11,540 nucleotides of DNA. Origin: JBGPIT01 sp041485125. GTDB lineage: Bacteria; Desulfobacterota; Binatia; UTPRO1. The stretch covers positions 1 through 11,540 of the forward strand of contig JBGPIT010000135.1 of NCBI GenBank assembly GCA_041485125.1, read 5' to 3'. How positions within the stretch are numbered: the first letter of the stretch is position 1; each line of letters begins with the position of its first letter. A model generated the notes under the pieces. It searched no databases, had not been told where the DNA came from, and was given only the letters and a program-made list of their open reading frames with translations. Shown here in pieces: positions 1-6,335 of the stretch. The translations under genes were made by a program, and so were the position numbers.

Positions 1-232
1 CCGTTTTCCCCTCCATAGGAACGACGCGCGAGTGAGTCGGATCACTCCTTCAACCCCGATCCCGGGCAGCGCGCGCACCGCTCGGTGTGGGGGATCTCAC
101 TCACCGGTGGGGCAACACCCGCTCCGCCCGCTCGCGTCGTGACCCATTCTCGCAGTGATTCCGCAGCGCGGGCACCGGTATGCGCCTTGCTGTCTCCCTC
201 CTCGAGATTCACTACCCAGGAGGGAGCCAAAA
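1..232. other. Non-coding leader upstream of the Cys-rich repeat gene
   Basis: I see no convincing gene here. A short perfect inverted repeat, GAGTGA at 30-35 and TCACTC at 42-47 with a 6-nt loop, lies near the left edge. It has no T-run, so it could be an operator or a weak end-of-gene hairpin for a gene outside the window. No clear -35/-10 pair could be assigned in this GC-rich stretch. The promoter of the gene starting at 233 should lie here. Confidence 0.5.
221..226 (+). promoter_or_regulatory. Strong ribosome binding site fixing the start of the Cys-rich repeat gene
   Basis: The run CAGGAGGGAG sits 6-12 nt before the ATG at 233. It decides the start in favour of 233 over an in-frame ATG at 155. 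The upstream in-frame extension would put 26 charged, proline-rich residues in front of a classic signal peptide. Confidence 0.75.
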
Positions 233-1498
233 ATGAGAACGATCGCAACATGGATGCTGGCGGCCGCGATGGTCGCCGGGATCGCCGCGGGCGCCGAGGC
301 GCGCGGGGCGAAGGGCAAGATCGACTTGACGGCATCGGCGTCGACTCCGAGCGCGCGCGGCAAGGCGTCGGTCGCGATCAAGAGCGCGTCCGACGGCAAG
401 TTCGAGGTTCAGGCGCAGAAGCTCGCGGGCAACGTCGACTACGACCTGCTCGTCGGCGGCGTGAAGGTCGCGACGCTCCACACCAGCCGCAGCGGTAGCG
501 CGCGCGCGAAGTTCGCGAGCAAGCCGAGCGGCAAGGTCCTGCTGCTCGGCTTCGATCCCCGCGGCGAGTCGATCGAGATCCGCCACAGCAGCGGCGACGA
601 CTCGCTCACCGGCAACATGCCGGAGGTCGGCGAGGATCCGGCCGATGTGACGTGCTGTATCCCCGACGACCGCGGGCCCGAGTGCGAGGATCGCACCCAG
701 GCCGAGTGCGATGCGCAAGGCGGGACGGTCGTCACCGCCGGCTCGTGCTTGCCCGATCCCTGCGGCGGCACGCCGCCGCCGGCGCGAACGACGGTCTGCT
801 GCATCCCCGATGACACCGGCCCGGAGTGCGAGGATCGTACGCAAGCCGAGTGCACGACCGCCGGTGGCACCATCGTCGAGGCGACGTCCTGCACGCCGAA
901 CCCCTGCCAGGGCACCCCGCCGCCACCCGATGCCGACATCCAGTGCTGCATCCCCGCCTACTACGTCTTCGAGTGCGAGGATCGCACCGTCGCCGAGTGC
1001 GAGGCGGCCGGCGGGATCAACAAGGGTCCCGGTACGTGCAGCCCGAATCCCTGCGGCGCCCTGCCGCCGCCGGGTCACAACATGTGCTGTCTACCGAACG
1101 CGGCCGGCGACGAGATCGAGTGCGAGGATCGTGCCCCGGCCGACTGCACCGCCGCCGGCGGCGTCAACAAGGGCACGGGCGTCTGCGCCGTCGACACCTG
1201 CGCCGACGTCCCGCCGCCGAATCCCGACGTCATGTGCTGCCTGCCGAACGCGACCGGCAGCGAGCTCGAGTGCGAGGACCGGACCGCGGCGCAGTGCGAC
1301 GCGCAAGGCGGCGTGAACAAGGGCGTCGGCGTCTGCGCGCCGGACACCTGCGGCGCGCCGGCGGGTCCCGACATCGCGTGCTGCGAGCCGCACAGCCAGC
1401 AGCTCGAGTGCCGCGCGCGCAGCGCGGCCGAGTGCGCGCTCGAGGGCGGCACGAACGTCGGCGATACCTGCACGCCGACGTCGTGTGACGGGCTCTGA
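233..1498 (+). CDS. Exported protein with six tandem six-cysteine repeats
   Basis: A 421-residue protein that I do not recognise as a named family. Residues 1-23 form a Sec signal peptide ending in AEA, with cleavage expected before R24. Residues 24 to about 135 look like a small beta-rich domain (ends VLLLGFDPRGESIEI). From residue 141 to the end there are six repeats of 47-50 residues, joined by proline-rich linkers (PPP, PPPP). Each repeat follows CC-x(8 or 10)-C-x7-C-x(11 or 12)-C-x4-C, with a conserved ECEDRT and AxGG core, giving 36 cysteines. Such regular pairing implies disulfides and an extracytoplasmic site. Similar CCLPDG...C...aeC...GG motifs occur, as I recall, in secreted proteins of Planctomycetes and other environmental bacteria, without known function. 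It is a single-gene unit, with a good ribosome binding site before it and an intrinsic terminator after it. Confidence 0.85.
   Translation: MRTIATWMLAAAMVAGIAAGAEARGAKGKIDLTASASTPSARGKASVAIKSASDGKFEVQAQKLAGNVDYDLLVGGVKVATLHTSRSGSARAKFASKPSGKVLLLGFDPRGESIEIRHSSGDDSLTGNMPEVGEDPADVTCCIPDDRGPECEDRTQAECDAQGGTVVTAGSCLPDPCGGTPPPARTTVCCIPDDTGPECEDRTQAECTTAGGTIVEATSCTPNPCQGTPPPPDADIQCCIPAYYVFECEDRTVAECEAAGGINKGPGTCSPNPCGALPPPGHNMCCLPNAAGDEIECEDRAPADCTAAGGVNKGTGVCAVDTCADVPPPNPDVMCCLPNATGSELECEDRTAAQCDAQGGVNKGVGVCAPDTCGAPAGPDIACCEPHSQQLECRARSAAECALEGGTNVGDTCTPTSCDGL
653..1489 (+). repeat. Six in-frame tandem repeats, period about 141-150 bp
   Basis: Repeat units begin with the TGCTG(T/C) Cys-Cys codons at 653, 797, 944, 1085, 1235 and 1379, so spacings are 144, 147, 141, 150 and 144 bp, all multiples of three. 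Units 1 and 2 share IPDDxGPECEDRTQAEC. Units 4 and 5 share a two-residue insertion (x10 instead of x8) and the VNKG segment. This suggests stepwise duplication. Unit 6 is the most diverged (RARS in place of EDRT). Confidence 0.85.
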
Positions 1499-1546
1499 TC
1501 CGACGACGTAGCTCGCGTCACCGCACACGAGATCGGCGGTGATTCC

Positions 1547-1582
1547 GGGGCGACTCCCGATCTGGGGGTCGCCCCTTTTTTT
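1547..1582 (+). terminator. Rho-independent terminator of the Cys-rich repeat gene
   Basis: GGGGCGAC at 1547-1554 pairs perfectly with GTCGCCCC at 1568-1575, and the loop contains a further CCC/GGG pairing. Seven T residues follow at 1576-1582. The T-run lies only on the + side, so it ends transcription from the gene at 233-1498 and not from the convergent gene on the other strand. Confidence 0.9.
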
Positions 1583-1598
1583 CGCGATCGACTCGGCG

Positions 1599-2987
1599 TT
1601 ACGCCGGCGGCATCTCCTGCAGCTCGCCGAGCATGGTCGGGATGAGCTCCGACACGGTCGGATGAATGTGCATCGCGCGGCGGATGACGGTGTAGGGCGC
1701 CTTCGCGTACATCACGTCGAGGATCGAGTGGATGACCTCGTCGCCGCCGGTGCCGAGGATCGCGGCGCCGAGGATCTCGCCGCTCGCCGCGTCGACGACG
1801 ATCTTCATGAAGCCGCGCGTCTCGCCCTTCTCGACCGCGCGTTTGACCCGGGTCATCGGACGCTTGCCGACGAGCGCGCGCCGGCCGCTCTGGCGGACCT
1901 CGGCGTCGGTGAGGCCGGCGCGTCCGAGCGGCGGATCGACGAAGAGGGCGTAGGTCTGGATGCGGTCGCTCACCCGGCGGTGGTCGCCGTCGACCAGGTT
2001 CGCGGCGACGATCTCGCCGTCGTTGAAGGCGGTGTGGGTGAAGGCGCCGCGACCGTTGCAGTCGCCGAGGGCCCAGATGCCGGGAACGTTGGTGCGCAGC
2101 TCGTCGTCGACGACGATGTAGCCGCGCTCGTCGGTCGCGACGCCGGCCTTCTCGAGACCGAGGTCGGCGGTGTTGGGGTGGCGTCCGACCGCGAGCAACA
2201 GGTGCGAGCCGACGACTGCCCGGTCCCCCGTCTTGCAATCCACCTGCGCGACGATCGCGTCGCCCTGGCGTGCGAAGCCGATGCAGGTCGCGTTCAGGCG
2301 GACGCTGATGCCTTCGCTCTCGACGATCTCCTTGATCGCCGTGGAGACGTCCTCGTCCTCGCGCCGGATCAGACGCGGCGCCATGTCGAGGATCGTCACT
2401 TCGCTGCCGAACCGGCGGTACATCTGCCCGAACTCGAGACCGATGTAGCTGCCGCCGACGACGATCAGGTGTCGCGGCAAGACGTCGAGCGCCATCATCG
2501 AGCTGTTGGTGAGATAGCGGATCTGGTCGAGACCCGGCAGCGGCGGCACCAACGCCCGGCCGCCGACGTTGATGAAGATCCGCTCGGCCGTGAGCTTCTC
2601 GGCGCCGACCCGCACCTCGCGCGGCGACTCGAAGCGACCCTGGCCCTGGTAGACGGTGCAGCCCTTCATCGATCGGAGCCAGCGCTCGACGCCGGCGCGC
2701 GACTGCTCCACGATCGCGTCCTTCCGTGCCTTCACGCGTGCGATGTCGACGCGCACGTTCCCGGTCTCGACGCCGAGCTCGCCGGCCCGGCGCGCGAGGT
2801 GCGCGGCGTAGGCGCTCGCGACCAACGTCTTGGTCGGAATGCAGCCGGTGTTGACGCAGGTGCCGCCGAAGAGCGCGCGCTCGACGATCGCGACGGTCAT
2901 GCCGGCCGCGGTCAACCGCTCGGCGAGAAACGGACCGGCTTGGCCGCTACCGATGATGATCGCGTCGTAGCTCACGGCACACGCCAC
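1599..2987 (-). CDS. FAD-dependent pyridine nucleotide-disulfide oxidoreductase (RclA / mercuric reductase-like)
   Basis: A 462-residue class I flavoprotein disulfide reductase, expected to be a cytosolic homodimer that moves electrons from NAD(P)H through FAD to a redox-active cysteine pair. FAD-binding GSGQAG is at residues 13-18 and the redox motif GGTCVNTGCIPTKT has C44 and C49. The second Rossmann motif GGSYIG is at 178-183, the GD FAD motif at 308-309, and the C-terminal dimer-interface HPTVSE supplies H442 and E447. It lacks the N-terminal HMA domain and C-terminal CC pair of MerA, and a lipoamide dehydrogenase would normally sit with 2-oxoacid dehydrogenase genes, absent here. RclA-like (hypochlorous acid or metal response) reductases fit best, but the substrate is unknown. 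The start is GTG at 2987, with GTG at 2975 possible. It lies 12 bp after the membrane protein gene, probably in one operon. Confidence 0.9.
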   Translation of the reverse strand: MACAVSYDAIIIGSGQAGPFLAERLTAAGMTVAIVERALFGGTCVNTGCIPTKTLVASAYAAHLARRAGELGVETGNVRVDIARVKARKDAIVEQSRAGVERWLRSMKGCTVYQGQGRFESPREVRVGAEKLTAERIFINVGGRALVPPLPGLDQIRYLTNSSMMALDVLPRHLIVVGGSYIGLEFGQMYRRFGSEVTILDMAPRLIRREDEDVSTAIKEIVESEGISVRLNATCIGFARQGDAIVAQVDCKTGDRAVVGSHLLLAVGRHPNTADLGLEKAGVATDERGYIVVDDELRTNVPGIWALGDCNGRGAFTHTAFNDGEIVAANLVDGDHRRVSDRIQTYALFVDPPLGRAGLTDAEVRQSGRRALVGKRPMTRVKRAVEKGETRGFMKIVVDAASGEILGAAILGTGGDEVIHSILDVMYAKAPYTVIRRAMHIHPTVSELIPTMLGELQEMPPA

Positions 2988-2999
2988 GCCGCCCGGCGC

Positions 3000-3755
3000 T
3001 CACTCAGCGCCGCGCGACTCGGTTGCTCTCGCATGAGCGTTTCCCTCCGTGCGCCACAGGTACGCCGCGAGTGCCACCATCCACAGCATGAGCAGGGCGC
3101 TCGCGGGCATGTTGAGCGTCATCGCGACACCGGAGAATCCGGTGTGGGCGATCAGCACGCCGGCGACGATCGTCGGCACGCCGCCGATGATGCCGAGCGC
3201 GGCGACCCACGCCGGATACGTCTCGTCGACGAGGAGCGCCACGCCATAAAGGGTCGTCGTGACGCCGAGCACGAGGCTCAGCACGCTCGCGAGCCCGATC
3301 TCGACCTGCCGGACGGCGAAGGCGGCGTAGAACGCGCCGTACTGCTGCCCGGGTGGCGCCGCCGCCCAGACGTCGACGGTCCTCTTCAGCGCGATGCCGT
3401 CGATCGCTTGCAGGGCGGCCGCGACGGCGAGGCTCGCGACCGCGCCGGCCGCCGCGATCCGTGCCCAGGTCTTGCCGGCTCTCCCCTCGAGTCGCTGCCC
3501 GAGCAGCAAGAGCGCCACGATCATGAGCGCCAGACCGGCGAGCTGCATCAGGTGGCTTGCCACCCAGTGATGGTCGGCCGCGTACTCGGTGAAGGCCGCG
3601 ATCGCATCGTTCGGATCGGCGCCCATCGGGTGCAGGTAGGTGCCGAGGAAGAGCAGGCCCGCGCCGGCAACGGCGCAGATCGCACCGATCCGGTCGCCGC
3701 CGCCGGACGACGACCGGTCGCGCATGGGCATCAGCCGCGGTCTCGAGATGGCCAT
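3000..3755 (-). CDS. Six-helix integral membrane protein of unknown function
   Basis: A 251-residue protein. Hydrophobic segments lie at about residues 23-41, 68-87, 98-122, 151-176, 182-203 and 212-234, separated by short polar loops. The loop after helix 1 reads HPMGADPNDAIAAF, with histidines again before helix 2 (DHHW). No catalytic motif is visible and I do not recognise the family. ATG 3755 was chosen because an AAAAGG sequence lies just upstream and the reading frame before it is Arg-rich and not protein-like. The stop is 12 bp before the flavoprotein oxidoreductase, so the two are probably co-transcribed. A role as a membrane redox partner or DoxX-like protein is conceivable but not shown. 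Confidence 0.75.
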   Translation of the reverse strand: MAISRPRLMPMRDRSSSGGGDRIGAICAVAGAGLLFLGTYLHPMGADPNDAIAAFTEYAADHHWVASHLMQLAGLALMIVALLLLGQRLEGRAGKTWARIAAAGAVASLAVAAALQAIDGIALKRTVDVWAAAPPGQQYGAFYAAFAVRQVEIGLASVLSLVLGVTTTLYGVALLVDETYPAWVAALGIIGGVPTIVAGVLIAHTGFSGVAMTLNMPASALLMLWMVALAAYLWRTEGNAHARATESRGAE

Positions 3756-3951
3756 CGCTCGCCTTTTGTCTACCGCGCGTGCTGCGCAATGCCCAGGCCC
3801 GTGACGGCGTCGTAGATCGCGTCGGCGGCGATCCGATGCCCGAGCGCGTAGCGCCAACAAGAGGTTCGCGCGTAGACTGGTCCGGTACGAGCGCACGACG
3901 GCCGCGACCTACGACGTCAGGGGCAGAACGCGACAGCCGTTCCGTGCGCGC
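3756..3951. other. Intergenic region between divergent units
   Basis: It should hold the promoter of the - strand membrane protein/oxidoreductase unit, but no clear boxes are visible. On the - strand, 3856 to 3770 can be read as a tail beginning WRYALGHRIAADAIYDAV and ending in TAG. It may be a worn gene end or chance (see findings). Confidence 0.4.
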
Positions 3952-3981
3952 TTGACGGCCCGCGCTAGAGGTCGCTACACT
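3952..3981 (+). promoter_or_regulatory. Sigma70-type promoter of the toxin-antitoxin operon
   Basis: TTGACG at 3952-3957 and TACACT at 3976-3981 are separated by 18 bp, close to the TTGACA/TATAAT consensus. An unusually AT-rich stretch (3981-4012) follows before the AGGAGG at 4013-4018. That stretch contains CTTATTAG, CTTACCTACTAG and AGGT...ACCT, related or inverted short motifs that could bind the ribbon-helix-helix antitoxin for autorepression. Box positions are seen; operator function is inferred. Confidence 0.65.
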
Positions 3982-4024
3982 TAGGAAAAGGTCTTATTAG
4001 TTCTTACCTACTAGGAGGCTGCCG

Positions 4025-4315
4025 ATGCGTACCCGCAACACCGTCACCATCTCTCTCCCTCCGGCCATGCTCCGGTCGGTTGAGCGCGTCCGGAAGGCCG
4101 AAAATCGGACGATGAGCGAGCTCTTTCGCGAAATGATCCGCGTCTACGAGAACAGGCGTTCAATCTACACTCCGACGTCGGCCGAGAAGCGTGCTATCGA
4201 TGTCGGTCGCAAGTCCGCATCGATGAGCATTGAGGATTTCTTTACCCATGTGGAACGTCTCAGTAAGAAAGGCAGCCGACAAGAACGTCGCCCGCGCGCC
4301 CGAAAAAGAGCGTAA
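4025..4315 (+). CDS. Ribbon-helix-helix (CopG/RelB-like) antitoxin
   Basis: A 96-residue protein. Residues 3-50 carry the ribbon-helix-helix DNA-binding pattern: a short beta strand TVTISLPPAML, then helix SVERVRKAENRTMSELFREMIR with the typical R-T-M-S-E-L turn. The C-terminal part (about 55-96) would bind and neutralise the toxin and ends in a basic tail (RRPRARKRA). Antitoxins of this type also repress their own operon, which fits the promoter and AT-rich spacer directly upstream. The start at 4025 has a perfect AGGAGG 6 nt before it. The last 68 nt overlap the toxin gene in another frame. Confidence 0.85.
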   Translation: MRTRNTVTISLPPAMLRSVERVRKAENRTMSELFREMIRVYENRRSIYTPTSAEKRAIDVGRKSASMSIEDFFTHVERLSKKGSRQERRPRARKRA

Positions 4316-4511
4316 CCAACTCCGTCGCGCATTGGAGGAGATGCAGGAGAACCCGAAGAGCGGCGACGTAGTGCCGCTCAAGAACGAACGCGCCGCCTTT
4401 CGCCGCCGCGTCGGCCACTGGCGGCTTTTCTTTGATCTCTATCCGGAGCGCGAGCTCGTGGACGTCGTCGCCATCGAACGCCGCACGACGACCACTTACC
4501 GGAAGCGTTGA
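4248..4511 (+). CDS. RelE/ParE-superfamily toxin
   Basis: An 87-residue protein with the RelE fold signature: an N-terminal strand WNVSVRKAADKNV, helices with a LRRALEEMQENP segment, the PLK strand, the core RRRVGHWRLFF (R52-F62), and the C-terminal strand VAIERRTTTTY with Y84 and flanking Arg/Lys. In RelE toxins these basic residues and the terminal Tyr cleave ribosome-bound mRNA. ParE relatives instead target gyrase, and the sequence alone does not settle which. ATG 4248 is preferred because GAGGA lies at 4232-4236 and the protein then begins at the family's usual N-terminus. It is translated from within the end of the antitoxin gene, a common antitoxin-first arrangement although the 68-nt overlap is long. 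Confidence 0.85.
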   Translation: MWNVSVRKAADKNVARAPEKERNQLRRALEEMQENPKSGDVVPLKNERAAFRRRVGHWRLFFDLYPERELVDVVAIERRTTTTYRKR

Positions 4512-4539
4512 AGAAGGCGCCGCGATCGATGGGCATGCG

Positions 4540-4977
4540 TTACGGCTCCAGCGTGTCGGTCTGCAAGCGTGCTGTCACCGGATGGTCGACGAGGCGGATC
4601 AGGATGTCGCTCCAGTACTTCTTCGCGATCGCCGCCGCGACGCGATCCGCGTCGGCGGGGACGTTGTCGACGCGCACGCGCGGAAACTCCTGCCCCGCGA
4701 CGCGCACGCCGATGTAGGGCTTGGTGAGATTCTCCTCGAGCTTCGCCGCCGACCGCGCGCCCAAGCGCACGTACGGCCGGTCGTCGAGGACGACGACCCA
4801 GACCTTGAACCAATGCGCGGTGTGATTCTCGCGCACGATGCCGAGCTCGATGGTGTTCTCATTGGTCCACGCCGGCGGGTTCCACGCCGCCGCCGGCACG
4901 ATGCGGTCGGCTGCCCGCGCGCAGCCGGCCACGAGCATGAGAGCGATGAGCGCCGGCGATACGCCCCGCATCCTCAT
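4540..4977 (-). CDS. DUF2255-like lipoprotein
   Basis: A 145-residue protein with a lipoprotein signal sequence, LIALMLVAGC, and the lipobox Cys at residue 19, so probably membrane-anchored outside the cytoplasm. The rest (about 40-145) resembles the DUF2255 split-barrel pattern: an early IELG strand, VWVVVLDDRPYVRLG, then RVAGQEFPRVRVDNV, AIAKKYWSD and a closing DTLEP. DUF2255 proteins are distant relatives of flavin-binding nitroreductase or PNPOx-like barrels and have no established role. A lipobox is unusual for them, so this match is tentative. ATG 4977 overlaps the MAPEG gene's stop as ATGA, indicating translational coupling as the last gene of a three-gene operon. It runs convergently into the toxin gene with a 28-bp gap. 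Confidence 0.75.
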   Translation of the reverse strand: MRMRGVSPALIALMLVAGCARAADRIVPAAAWNPPAWTNENTIELGIVRENHTAHWFKVWVVVLDDRPYVRLGARSAAKLEENLTKPYIGVRVAGQEFPRVRVDNVPADADRVAAAIAKKYWSDILIRLVDHPVTARLQTDTLEP

Positions 4978-5375
4978 TGCGGCACGTGCATGCGGAGCAG
5001 CGCCGCGACCACCAGCGCGAAGCCCGCGAGGTAGGTACCGACCGCGCCGGCGAAGCGCAGCGGGTTCGGAGCTGCGAGCGTCGCCGGGAAGATCATTCCG
5101 GCCGCATGGAGATAGCGAACGACCGTCGCGGCGACGAACGTCCACACCATCCACGTGCTCGGTTGGCGCGCGCCGACCAGCAGGATCAGGATTGCGAGCA
5201 TCGGCGCGTACTCGGCCGCGTTGCCGTGTGCGCGGCAGAGCTTGTGCAGGGGGTCGGTGGGGTCGGCGCTGTGGCCGATCACCGCGAGCGACGAGCGACG
5301 TTTCAACGACACCGCGACACCGAGAGCGAAGACGAGCAGTCCCAAGAGTGCGGTACATACGATCGCGACCGCCAT
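4974..5375 (-). CDS. MAPEG family membrane protein
   Basis: A 133-residue protein with four hydrophobic helices (about 2-22, 56-68, 77-95 and 108-128). The MAPEG signature RxHxNxxE is present as R48, H50, N52 and E55, followed by YAPMLAILILL. The eukaryotic family includes microsomal glutathione transferases and eicosanoid synthases. Most bacterial members are uncharacterised integral membrane proteins. ATG 5375 is chosen because AAAGGAGG ends 5 nt before it, whereas the GTG at 5378 would leave only 2 nt. It lies 23 bp after the ABM gene and overlaps the DUF2255-like gene by ATGA. A soluble GST is encoded about 1.2 kb away, so a shared glutathione-linked role is possible but unproven. Confidence 0.85.
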   Translation of the reverse strand: MAVAIVCTALLGLLVFALGVAVSLKRRSSLAVIGHSADPTDPLHKLCRAHGNAAEYAPMLAILILLVGARQPSTWMVWTFVAATVVRYLHAAGMIFPATLAAPNPLRFAGAVGTYLAGFALVVAALLRMHVPQ

Positions 5376-5398
5376 CACAGCCTCCTTTGGTCAACGCT

Positions 5399-5701
5399 TC
5401 ACATGAGCTTCATCTCGCCTTGCACGTCGTAGCGGGTCGCGGAGAGGTGCTGGATGCGGAGCGCCCGCATCGCGGTCTGGAACTCCGCCATGTGCGGCAT
5501 GCCGAAGTGCGCGGCGAGCGCCTCGGGGCTCTCCCAGCGCTCCGTCAGTAGGAACCGGTTCGATTGCGCGCTGTCGCGACCGAACGCGTATTGGATGCAG
5601 CCGGGCTCCGTCATCGTCGCCGCCGCCATGGCGTTGGCCATCTTGATCGCGGCGTCGATGTCGTCGGGATGAATCTCGATCGTGCCGAGGACGATCAGCA
5701 T
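5399..5701 (-). CDS. Antibiotic biosynthesis monooxygenase (ABM) domain protein
   Basis: A 100-residue single-domain protein of the dimeric alpha/beta-barrel type. Family landmarks are the opening strand MLIVLGTIEI, the TEPGCIQYAFGRD strand (31-43), and ERWESPEALAAHFGMPHM (54-71), where a strand leads into the helix carrying the typical His residues. Members act as cofactor-free monooxygenases of quinone-like compounds (ActVA-Orf6, YgiN) or have unknown substrates. The start at 5701 has AAAGGAGA 8 nt upstream. It is the first gene of the operon with the MAPEG and DUF2255-like genes. It is cytosolic, since no signal peptide is seen. Confidence 0.88.
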   Translation of the reverse strand: MLIVLGTIEIHPDDIDAAIKMANAMAAATMTEPGCIQYAFGRDSAQSNRFLLTERWESPEALAAHFGMPHMAEFQTAMRALRIQHLSATRYDVQGEMKLM

Positions 5702-5773
5702 CGTGTGGTCTCCTTTCGCGACGGAGTCGTCGAACGAGACCGTGCTCGAAGTCAAGCCGGCCGAGCGCGGAAC

Positions 5774-5810
5774 GGCGGACGAACAACGCGCGCATCGCCG
5801 TCCGTCCGCC
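5774..5810 (-). terminator. GC-rich hairpin just downstream of the periplasmic protein gene
   Basis: GGCGGACG at 5774-5781 pairs perfectly with CGTCCGCC at 5803-5810 around a 21-nt loop, starting 7 nt past the stop of the gene at 5817-6161. No U-run follows on the - strand, so termination is uncertain. It could also act as a mRNA 3' end stabiliser or operator. Confidence 0.35.
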
Positions 5811-5816
5811 CGAAGC

Positions 5817-6161
5817 CTACTTGCCGGCCGCTTTGGCTTGCGCGCGGTGCGCAGCGGCGAGGGCCTTGAGATCCTTCGCCTGCGCGCGATATCGGTCGGC
5901 GATCGACTTGCAATGCTGCTCGGCATGGAACTGGCCGAGCTTGCCGCCGCCCTTGTAGCTAGCCGCCATCTTGTCGTGCGCGGCGGCATTCGCCTCCGCC
6001 TCGGCGGCTTCCTTGGTGTACTCGTCGGCGATGGCTTCGTGATCGGCGGCCGTTTTTGCCGCGGTGATCTTCGCCGTCAGGTTGTCGTCTGCCGCGAGTG
6101 CCGGAGCCGCGTTGAATGCCAGAACTCCGGCCAGTGCCAACATCATTATCATCGCTTTCAT
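5817..6161 (-). CDS. Small helical periplasmic protein of unknown function
   Basis: A 114-residue protein with a clear Sec signal peptide (MKAMIMMLALAGVLAF, cleavage after ALA at residue 23). The mature part is almost wholly predicted alpha-helical, Ala/Lys/Glu-rich and rich in His (HEAIADEY, AAAHDKM, FHAEQHCKS, AAAHRAQ). It has a single Cys (C84) beside H79 and H83. The repeating DHEAIADEY..AHDKM..HC..IADRY...LAAAH pattern suggests a helical hairpin or bundle. I recall similar unnamed exported proteins in deltaproteobacterial and acidobacterial genomes. Metal or haem binding through the His/Cys residues is only a thought. ATG 6161 is preceded by GGAGGAGGG. It stands alone, with about 115 bp to the ABM operon. 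Confidence 0.8.
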   Translation of the reverse strand: MKAMIMMLALAGVLAFNAAPALAADDNLTAKITAAKTAADHEAIADEYTKEAAEAEANAAAHDKMAASYKGGGKLGQFHAEQHCKSIADRYRAQAKDLKALAAAHRAQAKAAGK

Positions 6162-6335
6162 ACATCCCTCCTCCGTGTCGTCCCTCATCGGGAGCGTGAC
6201 TGTGCGGCCTCACCCGCCAAAGCAGCGGAGATGCCACCGGCGGGGCCTCATCGATCCAGCGATTCTGCTCGCAAGCGCCGCACCCGATTCCCAATTCGGC
6301 GAAAGCGGGCCAGGGAATATTTCGCACTGATCGGA
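6162..6335. other. Intergenic region upstream of the periplasmic protein gene
   Basis: Together with the frameshifted ORF at 6336-6516 this makes a stretch of 368 bp without an intact gene. It must hold the promoter of the - strand gene at 5817-6161. No convincing -35/-10 pair, repeat or RNA gene is visible in it. Confidence 0.4.

Noticed and set aside
212..1078. Long - strand open frames over the Cys-rich repeat gene
   Set aside because: The + strand frame has signal peptide, ribosome binding site, ordered cysteine spacing and a terminator; the opposite frames are Arg/Ala-rich by-products of GC bias.
653..1489. Tandem DNA repeat read as a CRISPR array or minisatellite
   Set aside because: Units are about 144 bp, diverged at DNA level, always in frame, and conserve cysteines; there is no short identical repeat with unique spacers.
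1599..2987. Annotation as true mercuric reductase or lipoamide dehydrogenase
   Set aside because: No HMA domain, no C-terminal Cys pair, no mer genes and no 2-oxoacid dehydrogenase genes nearby; only the general family is supported.
1539..3815. 758-codon open frame on the + strand
   Set aside because: It is the antisense shadow of two well-supported - strand genes (oxidoreductase and membrane protein); its translation is Arg/Asp/Val-rich with no domain.
4978..5394. Upstream extension of the DUF2255-like lipoprotein gene to 284 residues
   Set aside because: The extension is an Arg/Pro-rich shadow of the MAPEG gene and would bury the lipoprotein signal sequence.
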